Source: Spirochaetales bacterium (GTDB lineage Bacteria > Spirochaetota > Spirochaetia > SZUA-6 > JAFGRV01). From it: a stretch of DNA of 39,792 nt. How positions within the stretch are numbered: the first letter of the stretch is position 1; every line of letters begins with the position of its first letter. Shown here piece by piece: positions 25,107-32,846 of this stretch. Under the pieces are notes generated by a model. It had not been told where the DNA came from and did not search any database. It saw nothing but the letters and a program-made list of their open reading frames with translations. The stretch is taken from positions 1 to 39,792 of the forward strand of contig JAFGHO010000090.1 in the NCBI GenBank assembly GCA_016930085.1. The letters are read 5' to 3'. A program made the position numbers and the translations under genes.

Positions 25107-25592
25107 ATGGAAAAGATCGATAATCTGGGTAATAAGTTCACGTTTAGACGGTCGGAGAAAAAAAAGAAAAGCGAATCTCCGCCTGTAAAAAAGAAGGATT
25201 TTTCCGAATTGTTGAATCCCATAAAGGAATCGGATGAAACGGTTTTTCATCCGCGTGAAGAGGAAGAGGAACGCCAAACCCTCGAGGATATGCTGGATGA
25301 TATTTATGAAGAGGGTGACAAATTAAAAAAAGCGCCTACCTTCGCTCATATCAAAAGTTATCGCAATTCCGTAAAGCGGTTCCTCAAGTATATAACGGAT
25401 CATATGGTGGGGGTGGAAGAAAAGGTTTCGGGGATAAATATCCTGAAAAGAAAACGTTTCACGCTGATTTCAGTTATCGATCAAAAACTGGAAAATCTTG
25501 CTGCGGAAGTGCTTTCCACTCAGCATGAACAATGTGCAATTCTGAAAAAAGTCGATGAGATCAACGGATTACTCGTCGATCTCGTACGATAG
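25107..25592 (+). CDS. YaaR family protein (DUF327)
   Basis: The product has 161 residues. A basic, disordered N-terminus (about 1-60) precedes the helical YaaR/DUF327 core, visible as DMLDDIYEEGDKLKKAPTF, SVKRFLKYITDHMVGVEEKV, KRFTLISVIDQKLENLA and KKVDEINGLLVDLVR. The function of the family is not established. In Bacillus the yaaR gene lies near yaaT (ricT), and the same pairing occurs here with ricT 20 bp downstream. This conserved neighbourhood is the best hint that the two act together. No signal peptide or membrane segment is present, so it is likely cytoplasmic. Confidence 0.88.
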   Translation: MEKIDNLGNKFTFRRSEKKKKSESPPVKKKDFSELLNPIKESDETVFHPREEEEERQTLEDMLDDIYEEGDKLKKAPTFAHIKSYRNSVKRFLKYITDHMVGVEEKVSGINILKRKRFTLISVIDQKLENLAAEVLSTQHEQCAILKKVDEINGLLVDLVR

Positions 25593-25612
25593 AGGAAATT
25601 TGGAGAAAATAA

Positions 25613-26680
25613 ATGGATGATATTGAAAAACAGCCGGACGAAAATGAAAATATACCACGGAAGGAATCGGATCCGTCCGACATTAATCTCGAAAAACACG
25701 ATGAAGCGGAGAATAACATACATACATCGGTGAAGGACGATCAATCCGATAACGAGACCGCTCTCAAGGATGAGGCCGATGCGGAGCTTGAAGAATCGGA
25801 AAAAGGAAAAGGGACGGAGAATGCCGAAGCGGTTGTCGATCTTGACGGTAAAACAGTGTACAGGGTTAAAGTCGTTCATTCGAATGCGACGGAGTTTTGT
25901 GTATGCAGACCTGACCTCGAGGTCGAACAAGGTGATTTCGTCATCCTGCCGACACGCTACGGACGCGATCTGGGGAGGGTACAGGGGATTGTCACCAATC
26001 TCACTGAAATAGGAACGAACCAGGTGATTACATTACAAAGAAAAGCGACTGAAAGAGATCTTAAACTCTATGAAGATAACAAGGAAAAAGATAAAAAGGC
26101 GTTTTCCATCTGCAAGGAAAAAATCGAGCAGCATCAACTCGAGATGAAACTCGTCTCGGCGCACTATCTTTTGGACGAGCCCAAAATACTCTTTTTTTTC
26201 ACGGCAGAGGCACGGGTCGATTTTCGCGAGCTCGTCAAGGACCTTGTCGCCGTTTTCAAGACCAGAATAGAGCTCAGGCAGATCGGTGTCCGCGATGAAT
26301 CAAGACTGCTTGGCGGATTGGGAATGTGCGGCAGGGGGTTCTGCTGCAATACGATTACCGACAAGCTGCAACCCGTTTCGATAAAAATGGCGAAAGAACA
26401 GGACCTTTCACTCAATTCATTAAAAATATCCGGCGCGTGCGGCAGACTTCTCTGTTGCCTCGCATATGAATACCAGTATTATAAAGATCGAAAAAGCAAT
26501 CTTCCTTCTCCCGGTGAGAAAATCATACATGACAATAACAGTTTTGCCGTCACCGATGTCAACCTTTTCACCTGCACCATCGCGCTCAAAGATTCCAAAG
26601 ACAATATCGTCAAGGTGAATTTTGATAATATAAAAAGAAACACAAAAAACGATCGATGGGAAATTACTTCCCTCGCTTGA
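25613..26680 (+). CDS. ricT: PSP1-domain protein, RicT (YaaT) homologue
   Basis: RicT is part of the Ric (Y) complex that in Bacillus affects RNase Y-dependent mRNA processing, sporulation and biofilm regulation; the complex carries 4Fe-4S clusters. The 355 residues start with an acidic disordered region (1-75). The PSP1 core at about 80-310 shows VYRVKVVHSNATEF, GDFVILPTRYGRDLGRV, KLVSAHYLLDEPKILFFF, FREL, and two Cys-rich stretches, LGMCGRGFCC and SGACGRLLCCLAYE, which match the cluster-binding cysteines. The region SLPSPGEKI lies just after them. No RicA or RicF partner is in the window. It starts 20 bp after the YaaR-like gene and closes the M23-bactofilin operon. Confidence 0.92.
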   Translation: MDDIEKQPDENENIPRKESDPSDINLEKHDEAENNIHTSVKDDQSDNETALKDEADAELEESEKGKGTENAEAVVDLDGKTVYRVKVVHSNATEFCVCRPDLEVEQGDFVILPTRYGRDLGRVQGIVTNLTEIGTNQVITLQRKATERDLKLYEDNKEKDKKAFSICKEKIEQHQLEMKLVSAHYLLDEPKILFFFTAEARVDFRELVKDLVAVFKTRIELRQIGVRDESRLLGGLGMCGRGFCCNTITDKLQPVSIKMAKEQDLSLNSLKISGACGRLLCCLAYEYQYYKDRKSNLPSPGEKIIHDNNSFAVTDVNLFTCTIALKDSKDNIVKVNFDNIKRNTKNDRWEITSLA

Positions 26681-26741
26681 GTATGGGACCGCTTTATCCC
26701 GCCGGACAGTATTCGTTGCCGTGTTTTGGGTAGCCGGAAGG

Positions 26742-27089
26742 TTAATCGACGATGGTTAAAAAGCCGCGTGACTCCTGTTCTGAAAGAATATGGAAATAAG
26801 TGATCAGATTCGACGACTCGAAAACAAGCCGTATATGTTTTGGGATATGATAGAGGTAGAAGTTGATATTCAGGTTTTGTGCCAGTGAATGGGCTTTCAT
26901 GAGGGAGCTGATCGCCGCAGAATCGATTTTTGTGATATCCGCCATGTCGACCGCGATGGTTCTTGTCTGGCTGTTGAGTAGATTGCGTATCGTGTTTTCA
27001 AACGTTTGGCGCTTGTTGATATCAAACCGTTGCTTCATGATGATGTTGATAACGTGTTTTCCTATTCGTTTTACTTCCATAATATTCAT
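26742..27089 (-). CDS. Single-domain STAS anti-sigma-antagonist-like protein
   Basis: The product has 115 residues and consists of one STAS domain: KHVINIIMKQRFDINKRQTF, TIAVDMADITKIDSAAISSL and the helix MKAHSLAQ. Ser57 in the DSAAISS loop is at the place where antagonists such as SpoIIAA are phosphorylated by an anti-sigma kinase. No such kinase or phosphatase is adjacent, so the partner is unknown. Two starts are possible, ATG 27089 and ATG 27080, and neither has a strong ribosome site. It converges on ricT across a 61-bp gap without an obvious terminator. It is probably cytoplasmic and may belong to a partner-switching circuit. Confidence 0.85.
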   Translation of the reverse strand: MNIMEVKRIGKHVINIIMKQRFDINKRQTFENTIRNLLNSQTRTIAVDMADITKIDSAAISSLMKAHSLAQNLNINFYLYHIPKHIRLVFESSNLITYFHILSEQESRGFLTIVD

Positions 27090-27216
27090 CCCGGCATGGT
27101 GGCCGTCTGTCGTTTATTTTCCTTTCATGGAAATCCGTTCACTCTTTATTGTATCGTATTCCGTTATAAAATACAAGGTATCGTTTACCTTAATATTTTT
27201 CATTTTATAGTCATTT

Positions 27217-27243
27217 CTAAAAACCTGCTTTGCAGGTTTTTAG
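27217..27243. terminator. Perfect 12-bp hairpin, likely bidirectional terminator
   Basis: CTAAAAACCTGC (27217-27228) and GCAGGTTTTTAG (27232-27243) pair perfectly around a TTT loop. The A-rich foot on one strand is a T-run on the other, so it can stop transcription both ways. It lies in the 314-bp gap between the STAS gene and the HAD gene and would serve the minus-strand HAD transcript. A small hairpin (GCCC-ACAA-GGGC, near 27265-27275) follows. Confidence 0.7.
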
Positions 27244-27286
27244 AACCACAAAACATTTCCTTGAGCCCACAAGGGCACCTAAAGTG

Positions 27287-27388
27287 AAAACTATCTTTTT
27301 ATTTTATAAAGAAATATAATTATCTATTTGTCTTGATCTGTTTTCTATAGTTAATATGATATATTTACATTATTAAAAAGATAGTTTT
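27287..27388. repeat. 15-bp perfect inverted repeat around an AT-rich spacer
   Basis: AAAACTATCTTTTTA (27287-27301) is the exact reverse complement of TAAAAAGATAGTTTT (27374-27388), with 72 AT-rich bases between. CACCT (27276-27280) and AGGTG (27391-27395) extend the symmetry outside after short unpaired stretches. The whole 120-bp unit resembles the ends of a small non-coding element, but no target-site duplication was found. It fills the rest of the gap before the HAD gene, and no gene is visible in it. Confidence 0.6.
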
Positions 27389-27403
27389 TGAGGTGTCTTT
27401 ATT

Positions 27404-28114
27404 TCAGGATACCTCATGTGCAAAATCCCTCAATTCACGCAGATCACTTATTATATAATCCGGCTGTATTTTGTCGGCCGGGTAGATACATGGCGTACCG
27501 ATATACCAGCATGTATGGAAACCGGCACGATGGGCTCCTTCGATATCCGCCGAAGGAGAATCTCCGACACAGAGTATTTCGTGAGGCGATAGATGAAGTG
27601 TTTCGGCGGCCCTGGCGAAAAACATCGGATCCGGTTTTGATACGCCGATTTCTTCGGAAACTATAATATCATGAAAAAAAATATCTATTCCAGCCCGTGA
27701 AATACGTCCCCGTTGTACTATCGAGATTCCATTGGTACCAAGGCAGATCATGGCCCGCCGGGAAAGAAAATCGAGTACTTCAACCGCGTGAGGAAGCATA
27801 TAGGTTTTTTTCGAGAGTTCCCGAAGGAACGTTTCCGAAAGCTTTCCGGCATCGGCTTTGATACCAAGTAATCTGACGAGAATGGAAAAGCGCTCCGTTT
27901 TCAGCTGTTCGATTGATATTTTTTTCTTTTCCATCACCTTCCAGAGATTTTTATTGATATGGGTAAATTTATCGTACAGCGCGGAGGCCGGTTCGGAAGA
28001 CGGAAGCGATTCGCATGTCTTCATGAATGCTTCGCGTTCGGCCCGCTGGAAATCGAAAATCGTGTTGTCGGCATCGATTAAAAAACCGAGATATTTATTC
28101 GTTCCGTATTTCAT
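27404..28114 (-). CDS. HAD-superfamily phosphatase, YjjG-like
   Basis: Proteins of this subfamily are small-molecule phosphatases; YjjG acts on pyrimidine nucleoside monophosphates including non-canonical ones. The 236 residues carry the HAD motifs: I LIDADNTIFDF with nucleophile Asp14 and Asp16, II CLGTNG, III with the conserved Lys in GVSKPDPMFF, and IV CVGDSPSADI. A helical cap domain covers about 20-95. The start IDADNT is characteristic of the YjjG/YfnB group. The ribosome site AAGAGGG abuts the ATG at 28114, so the start is not certain, though no better one exists. It is a single-gene unit divergent from mtnA. The stop codon lies in the loop of a hairpin (27390-27415). Confidence 0.87.
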   Translation of the reverse strand: MKYGTNKYLGFLIDADNTIFDFQRAEREAFMKTCESLPSSEPASALYDKFTHINKNLWKVMEKKKISIEQLKTERFSILVRLLGIKADAGKLSETFLRELSKKTYMLPHAVEVLDFLSRRAMICLGTNGISIVQRGRISRAGIDIFFHDIIVSEEIGVSKPDPMFFARAAETLHLSPHEILCVGDSPSADIEGAHRAGFHTCWYIGTPCIYPADKIQPDYIISDLRELRDFAHEVS

Positions 28115-28181
28115 CCCTCTTCCGATCAGGAAATTCAGGTTTTTTAGAATAACAGTATATATCGATTTTCATGATTCTTCA

Positions 28182-28289
28182 ATATCCTGTTTCCGGATAT
28201 CGGTATTATTGATTATTCCGGTGACATCGTGTCCGTTTGTATCTGTTCCTTGCCATAAGGAAACTGCTTTCAAAGGAAGTTTTTCCTTT
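28182..28289 (+). promoter_or_regulatory. Hairpin-rich region upstream of mtnA
   Basis: Three hairpins lie in a row: ATATCC/GGATAT (28182-28187, 28195-28200), TTCCTT/AAGGAA (28246-28251, 28257-28262) and CAAAGGAA/TTCCTTTG (28270-28277, 28282-28289). The last two share complementary sequence, so segment 2 can also pair with segment 4 and segment 1 with segment 3. This permits alternative folds. I do not recognise a known riboswitch. It is not known whether the region is transcribed towards mtnA. Confidence 0.35.
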
Positions 28290-28383
28290 GGGGGTGGTGT
28301 TTTGACTTCTCAAAAAAGGTGCGGGGTATCGGCTGTTTTCAAAAGTACTTGCCTTTTTCGCCGATTGTCTCTATTATTCCACC

Positions 28384-29499
28384 ATGCTTGTCGCAGGAAA
28401 ACATTATAGAACCGTATGGCTCGAAGATCATGTCGTCAATATGATCAATCAGCCCCTTATACCGCACAGGTTCGAGATTCACCGCTGTGCCTCCTACAAA
28501 GAAACAGCTTACGCAATATCTTCGATGATCGTCCGCGGCGCGGGGGCGATTGGTGCAACTGCCGGCTATGCGATGGCACAGGCGGCATATGAAGCACCCG
28601 CGGATAATTTCACGTCCGCGATCGAACAGGCGGTTTCCGTAATCAGAAACACGAGACCGACCGCGCAAAATCTTTTTTATGCCGTCGACAGGGTGTATAA
28701 TGTCATACGGGAAGCGGTAAAGAACGACAGGACTCTCGATGAAATCCGTGAAGAAGCGGCCGCAGAAGCCGGCGCTATCGCGGACGAAGACGCTTTTTCG
28801 TGCAGTACAATAGGGAAACTCGGAAGCGGTTTGATTAATGACGGCTGCCGAATACTCACGCACTGCAACGCAGGCTGGCTCGCCTTTGTCGATTGGGGAA
28901 GCGCGCTTTCTCCCGTGTACAATGCCAAACGGGAGGGCAAGCGCGTATTCGTCTGGGTGGATGAAACCAGGCCGCGCTGTCAGGGCGCGCGGCTTACAAG
29001 CTGGGAGTTGAAACAGGAGGAGATACCTTTCGCCCTCATTGCGGATAATGCCTCCGGTTTTTTTATGAGGAGGCGTGAGGTCGACATGGTAATCACCGGT
29101 AGCGACAGAATTGCACGAAACGGAGATGTCGCAAACAAGATCGGGACATACGAAAAGGCCGTGCTTGCAAAGGAAAACAATATTCCTTTTTATGTAGCGG
29201 CACCCGGTTCGACGATCGATTGGGAGTGTGCGTCCGGGGATCATATCCCGATCGAGGAACGGAGTGAGGAAGAAGTAACCGGAATAACCGGCAGGGACGC
29301 CGACGGCGTGATACGGAGTGTCTCCATCGCGCCCGGGGATATAACGGCAAGAAATCCCGCCTTTGATGTGACGCCGGCTGCCTATATTACGGCAATCATT
29401 ACGGAAAATGGCATTTGTCGGCCGGATGAATTGGAAAAACTGCGACGGACAGAGGATCGTGCGGGAAAAAGGGGCGAAAGCACTCCGAATGTGTATTAA
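28384..29499 (+). CDS. mtnA: 5-methylthioribose-1-phosphate isomerase
   Basis: MtnA isomerises methylthioribose 1-phosphate to methylthioribulose 1-phosphate in methionine salvage; homologues can also serve 5-deoxyribose disposal. The 371 residues fit the family. Visible motifs are MIVRGAGAIGATAGYAMA, NTRPTAQNLFYAVDR, ILTHCNAGWLA with Cys161, FVWVDETRPRCQGARLT, and VITGSDRIARNGDVANKIGTY with Asp241. Cys and Asp at these places correspond to Cys160 and Asp240 of the Bacillus enzyme. No Shine-Dalgarno precedes ATG 28384, and the frame has no better start. No other methionine-salvage gene is nearby, so it is an isolated pathway member here. It is divergent from the HAD gene and shares a 269-bp intergenic region with it. 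Confidence 0.95.
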   Translation: MLVAGKHYRTVWLEDHVVNMINQPLIPHRFEIHRCASYKETAYAISSMIVRGAGAIGATAGYAMAQAAYEAPADNFTSAIEQAVSVIRNTRPTAQNLFYAVDRVYNVIREAVKNDRTLDEIREEAAAEAGAIADEDAFSCSTIGKLGSGLINDGCRILTHCNAGWLAFVDWGSALSPVYNAKREGKRVFVWVDETRPRCQGARLTSWELKQEEIPFALIADNASGFFMRRREVDMVITGSDRIARNGDVANKIGTYEKAVLAKENNIPFYVAAPGSTIDWECASGDHIPIEERSEEEVTGITGRDADGVIRSVSIAPGDITARNPAFDVTPAAYITAIITENGICRPDELEKLRRTEDRAGKRGESTPNVY

Positions 29500-29630
29500 A
29501 AATTTTTAACACTTTTTCGATATATGAATACTATATCCGGAGGAACGATCTCCGGAGGAAGGCACTCTTTTTCCCCTTTCGTTTTGGCAAAAATACATGT
29601 GCTTTAATAGCTTATTTTTACCGCTGCCAC
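29500..29630 (+). other. mtnA downstream region with duplicated TCCGGAGGAA
   Basis: The decamer TCCGGAGGAA occurs twice (29536-29545, 29551-29560). CCGGAG (29537-29542) can pair with CTCCGG (29550-29555), giving a 6-bp stem. A T-run follows only about 13 nt later, so it is at best a weak terminator. Otherwise the stretch up to the rpsT promoter holds no recognisable gene. Confidence 0.35.
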
Positions 29631-29659
29631 TTGACAAAAAGCCGATATTTGTATATCCT
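29631..29659 (+). promoter_or_regulatory. Consensus promoter for rpsT-hup-lnt
   Basis: TTGACA (29631-29636) is 17 bp from TATCCT (29654-29659). The leader to the rpsT start at 29813 is about 147 nt, long enough for feedback control by the ribosomal protein; the leader structure itself was not resolved. Confidence 0.7.
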
Positions 29660-29812
29660 GCATAACGATATTGTGAATATAGACACCGGTTTTTTAGTGC
29701 TATAATAATGCATATCGCATAATATTAGCCGGCAGGTTTATCGTCAGGGCCGGAATACGGCCGTGATAAAACATACATATCATACTTTAGGTTAAAACTG
29801 GAGGTAGTAAGG

Positions 29813-30082
29813 GTGCAGGTAAACAAATCTGCGATAAAGAGACACAAGCAAAGCGAAGTCAGACGATTGCACAACAGGATGATCAAATCCAAAATAAAGA
29901 CATGGGCACGCAAAATAAGAGAAGCTGCGGCGAATGATCAAAAAGAAGATGCGTTAAAGATCTATAAGGAATATAGCAGCCTTGTTGATCGGGCAGTATC
30001 AAAAGGAATATACCATGTCAACAATGCTGCGAGAAAAAAATCAAGACTCTTCCGCATAGTAATGACGAACAGAAAATCGTAG
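29813..30082 (+). CDS. rpsT: 30S ribosomal protein S20
   Basis: S20 is a primary 16S rRNA-binding protein of the small subunit. The 89 residues match its usual size and composition: very basic, all-helical, with NKSAIKRHKQSEVRRLHNR at the start, AWARKI-like KTWARKI in the middle, and the conserved end GIYHVNNAARKKSRL. The start is GTG 29813, with GGAGG 8 nt upstream; GTG or TTG starts are common for S20 and may keep expression low. It is followed by an HU-type gene and lnt, an order I recall from treponemes. Confidence 0.97.
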   Translation: MQVNKSAIKRHKQSEVRRLHNRMIKSKIKTWARKIREAAANDQKEDALKIYKEYSSLVDRAVSKGIYHVNNAARKKSRLFRIVMTNRKS

Positions 30083-30119
30083 AATCGTCGTTATAACGGG
30101 TAATCGGAAAGGATGAATT

Positions 30120-30425
30120 GTGTCTCAATCAAAACTGACTAAATCGGAAATCGTCGAGAATGTTTTTGAAGCCGTGAAGGATGTCAGCAAGAAAAAGATA
30201 CATGCAATCATGGATCTTTTTCTTGAAGAAGTGAAAAAGGGTATTACAAACGATAAGGTAATCGAGTTAAGAGGATTCGGTACGTTTGAATTGCGGCTTC
30301 GAAGAGCGCGGAGTAAAGTACGAAATCCGAAAACCGGTGAAATTTTTCCGGGCAAAAATCATGGAGTTGTCATTTTCAGACCGGGTCAGGAACTCAAAAA
30401 AATCGCCTGGCCAATGAGGGGATAA
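30120..30425 (+). CDS. hup: HU/IHF-family DNA-binding protein
   Basis: HU-type proteins bend and compact DNA as homodimers. The 101 residues show the family signature: LTKSEIVENVFEAVKDVSKKKI (helical body), IELRGFGTFELRLRRARSKVRNPKTGE (saddle and DNA-binding arm with the RNPKTGE tip) and the C-terminal GVVIFRPGQELKK. The extra N-terminal residues and basic tail are small additions. The start is GTG 30120 with AAAGGAT upstream. It lies 37 bp after rpsT and its stop touches the GTG of lnt, so the three are probably one transcript. Whether it is closer to HU or IHF cannot be decided by eye. Confidence 0.95.
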   Translation: MSQSKLTKSEIVENVFEAVKDVSKKKIHAIMDLFLEEVKKGITNDKVIELRGFGTFELRLRRARSKVRNPKTGEIFPGKNHGVVIFRPGQELKKIAWPMRG

Positions 30426-32060
30426 GTGAGACCGGCTCAGGAAAAAAAGTTCCCGTTCCTGAAGAATTACCGCTTTCTTTTAAATACGGCTATTGAGATC
30501 GGCCTGCTTATGCTGGCCGCCCTATGTTTCGCCCTTTCATTTCCCAGTTTTCTTTCCGTCGACGGATGGGGTATGCTGGGATTTGTCGCGTTATGCCCGC
30601 TTTTTATTGTTGTCCACAGAAGCGGGTGGGTGAGAGTCTTCATTTATGGAGCACTTTTCGGCTTCGCCTGTTACGCAATAAGCAATTTCTGGCTTGCCAC
30701 ATTTCATCCGCTCGCGATTTTCGTCGTGCCCGTCATTTATGCCGCCTATTTTTTTGTTTTTCTTCCCATTCTCAAGCTTATCGATACCCTTTTCCCGGAT
30801 TACGGATACATTCTGCAGGCCATTGCCTGGGTGGCATATGAATATCTGAGAACCCAGGGATATCTCGGCTATGCATATGGAATCCTGGGGTATACGCAAT
30901 ATCAGTTTTTACCATTAGCCAGGTGCGCTTCAATCACCGGCATCTGGGGGGTTACCCTGATGGTGATTTTCCCATCGGCCTTGCTGGGAAACGGTCTCAA
31001 AAACGGATTTTCCTCTTTTCTTCCTTTTCTCAAAAAGATGATTCCTGTATTATCGGTGTACGGCATTGTCTTTTCGGTATGTGTGGTTTATGGAGCATGC
31101 GATACGGTTGATAATAAAGGCGCCGGAATCTTGAGGGCGGCCCTTATTCAGCAGAACAACGATCCCTGGAAAAACGACTACGATGCCTATGAGGAAACAC
31201 TCGACAAACTCATTGTATTGAGTACAAAAGCGTTAAACGAAAAACCGGAAATGATCATCTGGTCCGAAACCGCTTTTGTCCCCGCTATTGATTATCACTT
31301 TAGGTATCGTGAAAACAGGGAAGCGTATATCGTCGTAAAAAAGCTCCTCGATTTTCTTGAGACCCAGACAATTCCTTATGTTATCGGAAACGACGATGGA
31401 AGAAAAGCGACCGTAATGACGCCGGGGGGGAACCTCGGGGAGCGAAGGGTTGATTATAATGCGGCTATTCTCTTTCGGGGGGCAGAGATTGTCGATATAT
31501 ACAGAAAAATTCATCTCGTACCGTTTGCGGAGCATTTTCCGTATGAGGATATCCTCCCCTGGATGTACAGGATGCTTATCGAGGCGGATACCCATTTTTG
31601 GGAAAAGGGAACGGAGTATACGGTTTTCGAAGCAGCCGGAGTGAAATTTTCCACCCCCATTTGTTTTGAGGATACATTCGGTTATCTGTGCCGGCGGTTT
31701 GTACGCCATGGTGCCGGGATCCTGGTCAATATGACAAATGACTCGTGGTCGGGATCTGTCGTTTCCGAGGTACAACATATGGCGATGGCGGTCTTCAGGG
31801 CTATCGAAAACAAACGGTCTTTGGTACGGGCGACAAATTCTGGGATTACCTGTATGATAACCCCGGACGGGGAGATAAAAAACCGGCTCGAACCCTTTAC
31901 AGAAGATTATGTCGTCGTCGATGTGCCCGTTTATACGGAAACGACAACCCTGTATAATGAATGGGAAGACTGGTTCGCCATTGTCGCATTGATAGCAGCA
32001 ATCGCTCTGATACTTGCAGGATTTGTGAAAATCGCTATAATAAAATTAAATAATGATTGA
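30426..32060 (+). CDS. lnt: Apolipoprotein N-acyltransferase
   Basis: Lnt adds the third acyl chain to the N-terminal Cys of lipoproteins, the last step of their maturation, in the inner membrane. The 544 residues comprise about seven hydrophobic membrane segments (residues 15-235, then one at the C-terminus, about 515-535) around a periplasmic nitrilase-like domain (about 235-500). The catalytic triad is visible: Glu281 in WSETAF, Lys361 in YRKIHLVPF and Cys413 in PICFEDTF. The start is GTG 30426, immediately after the HU stop, with GAGGGG (30416-30421) as ribosome site. Its presence fits the many lipoproteins in this window and a diderm envelope. Confidence 0.96.
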   Translation: MRPAQEKKFPFLKNYRFLLNTAIEIGLLMLAALCFALSFPSFLSVDGWGMLGFVALCPLFIVVHRSGWVRVFIYGALFGFACYAISNFWLATFHPLAIFVVPVIYAAYFFVFLPILKLIDTLFPDYGYILQAIAWVAYEYLRTQGYLGYAYGILGYTQYQFLPLARCASITGIWGVTLMVIFPSALLGNGLKNGFSSFLPFLKKMIPVLSVYGIVFSVCVVYGACDTVDNKGAGILRAALIQQNNDPWKNDYDAYEETLDKLIVLSTKALNEKPEMIIWSETAFVPAIDYHFRYRENREAYIVVKKLLDFLETQTIPYVIGNDDGRKATVMTPGGNLGERRVDYNAAILFRGAEIVDIYRKIHLVPFAEHFPYEDILPWMYRMLIEADTHFWEKGTEYTVFEAAGVKFSTPICFEDTFGYLCRRFVRHGAGILVNMTNDSWSGSVVSEVQHMAMAVFRAIENKRSLVRATNSGITCMITPDGEIKNRLEPFTEDYVVVDVPVYTETTTLYNEWEDWFAIVALIAAIALILAGFVKIAIIKLNND

Positions 32061-32108
32061 CAAAGGAGGAGAAGTCTGGGAGAATAGTAAAAACTCCTGG
32101 AGAATTCT

Positions 32109-32846
32109 ATGAAAAGAAAAATACTTATTGTCGATGATGAACCGATCAATCTCGAGTTTTTTGAGGTGATGCTCAGTAAGCTTGGTTTTGAGGTCGGTAA
32201 AGCCGTTAACGGTGAAGAGGCACTGGAAAAGGTCGTGGAGTTCGAACCGGACCTTATCATATTGGATAATATTATGCCCAAACTGACCGGCTGGGATGTC
32301 ACGAAAAAACTGAAGCAGGATGAAGAGTTCAAGGATTTCAGTTCGATTCCGATCATCATGTTTTCGGCAATGGACGGCGTCAATGATAAAATCGAGGGAT
32401 TGGAGTTGGGTGTGGATGATTATATCACCAAACCTTTTGTCTTTCGGGAAGTACTCGCGCGTATCAAGGCGGTAATGCGGCACAGGGAACTTGCTCTGCA
32501 AATCGAACGCAGGGAAAGAAGAATCGAGGTGACCGAATCGTTAAACGGTATGCTCCTGGCCTTTTTCGATTATGTGAGAACACCGCTTCAAACACTTCTC
32601 GATAAACTCAATAATGTCGATCCCGCGAATAAAAACGAGTCGGCTTCGTTTTATGAACTTGTCAAAGAAAAAGGCGAGGATATTCTCTCGAAATTTCAGG
32701 GCCTCGAAGAAAAGATCGAAAATCTCAAGATAAAAGGCAATGATCTCAAAAAAGGAGATCTCAGCCCGGAGGAACTCGAAAGGCAGTTTATCGAACGTTT
32801 CAAGGATTATCAGCAGACCCTGAAGGATGAAGAGGACCGGGAATGA
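32109..32846 (+). CDS. Response regulator with a His-less DHp-like helical tail
   Basis: The product has 245 residues. The receiver domain (about 1-122) has the acidic pair in VDDEP, phosphoacceptor Asp53 in ILDNIMP, and Lys108 in TKPF, so it should be phosphorylated. No DNA-binding or enzymatic output domain follows. Instead residues 125-240 are helical. The segment FFDYVRTPLQTLLDKL looks like a histidine-kinase DHp helix (H-E-x-R-T-P-L), but Asp154 stands where the phosphoacceptor His belongs. The tail probably dimerises or docks to a partner. GGAG lies 7 nt before ATG 32109. The stop overlaps the next gene by 4 nt (ATGA), so a small TPR protein and a bactofilin follow in the same unit. Confidence 0.9.
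   Translation: MKRKILIVDDEPINLEFFEVMLSKLGFEVGKAVNGEEALEKVVEFEPDLIILDNIMPKLTGWDVTKKLKQDEEFKDFSSIPIIMFSAMDGVNDKIEGLELGVDDYITKPFVFREVLARIKAVMRHRELALQIERRERRIEVTESLNGMLLAFFDYVRTPLQTLLDKLNNVDPANKNESASFYELVKEKGEDILSKFQGLEEKIENLKIKGNDLKKGDLSPEELERQFIERFKDYQQTLKDEEDRE

Noticed and set aside
28301-28332. TTGACT upstream of mtnA as a -35 box
   Set aside because: No acceptable -10 hexamer lies 16-18 bp downstream; the nearest TATCGG is about 20 bp away.
32056-32084. TTGACA at the end of lnt with GAGAAT 17 bp downstream as a promoter for the response regulator
   Set aside because: The -10 hexamer is poor and the -35 overlaps a coding end, so read-through from lnt is at least as likely.
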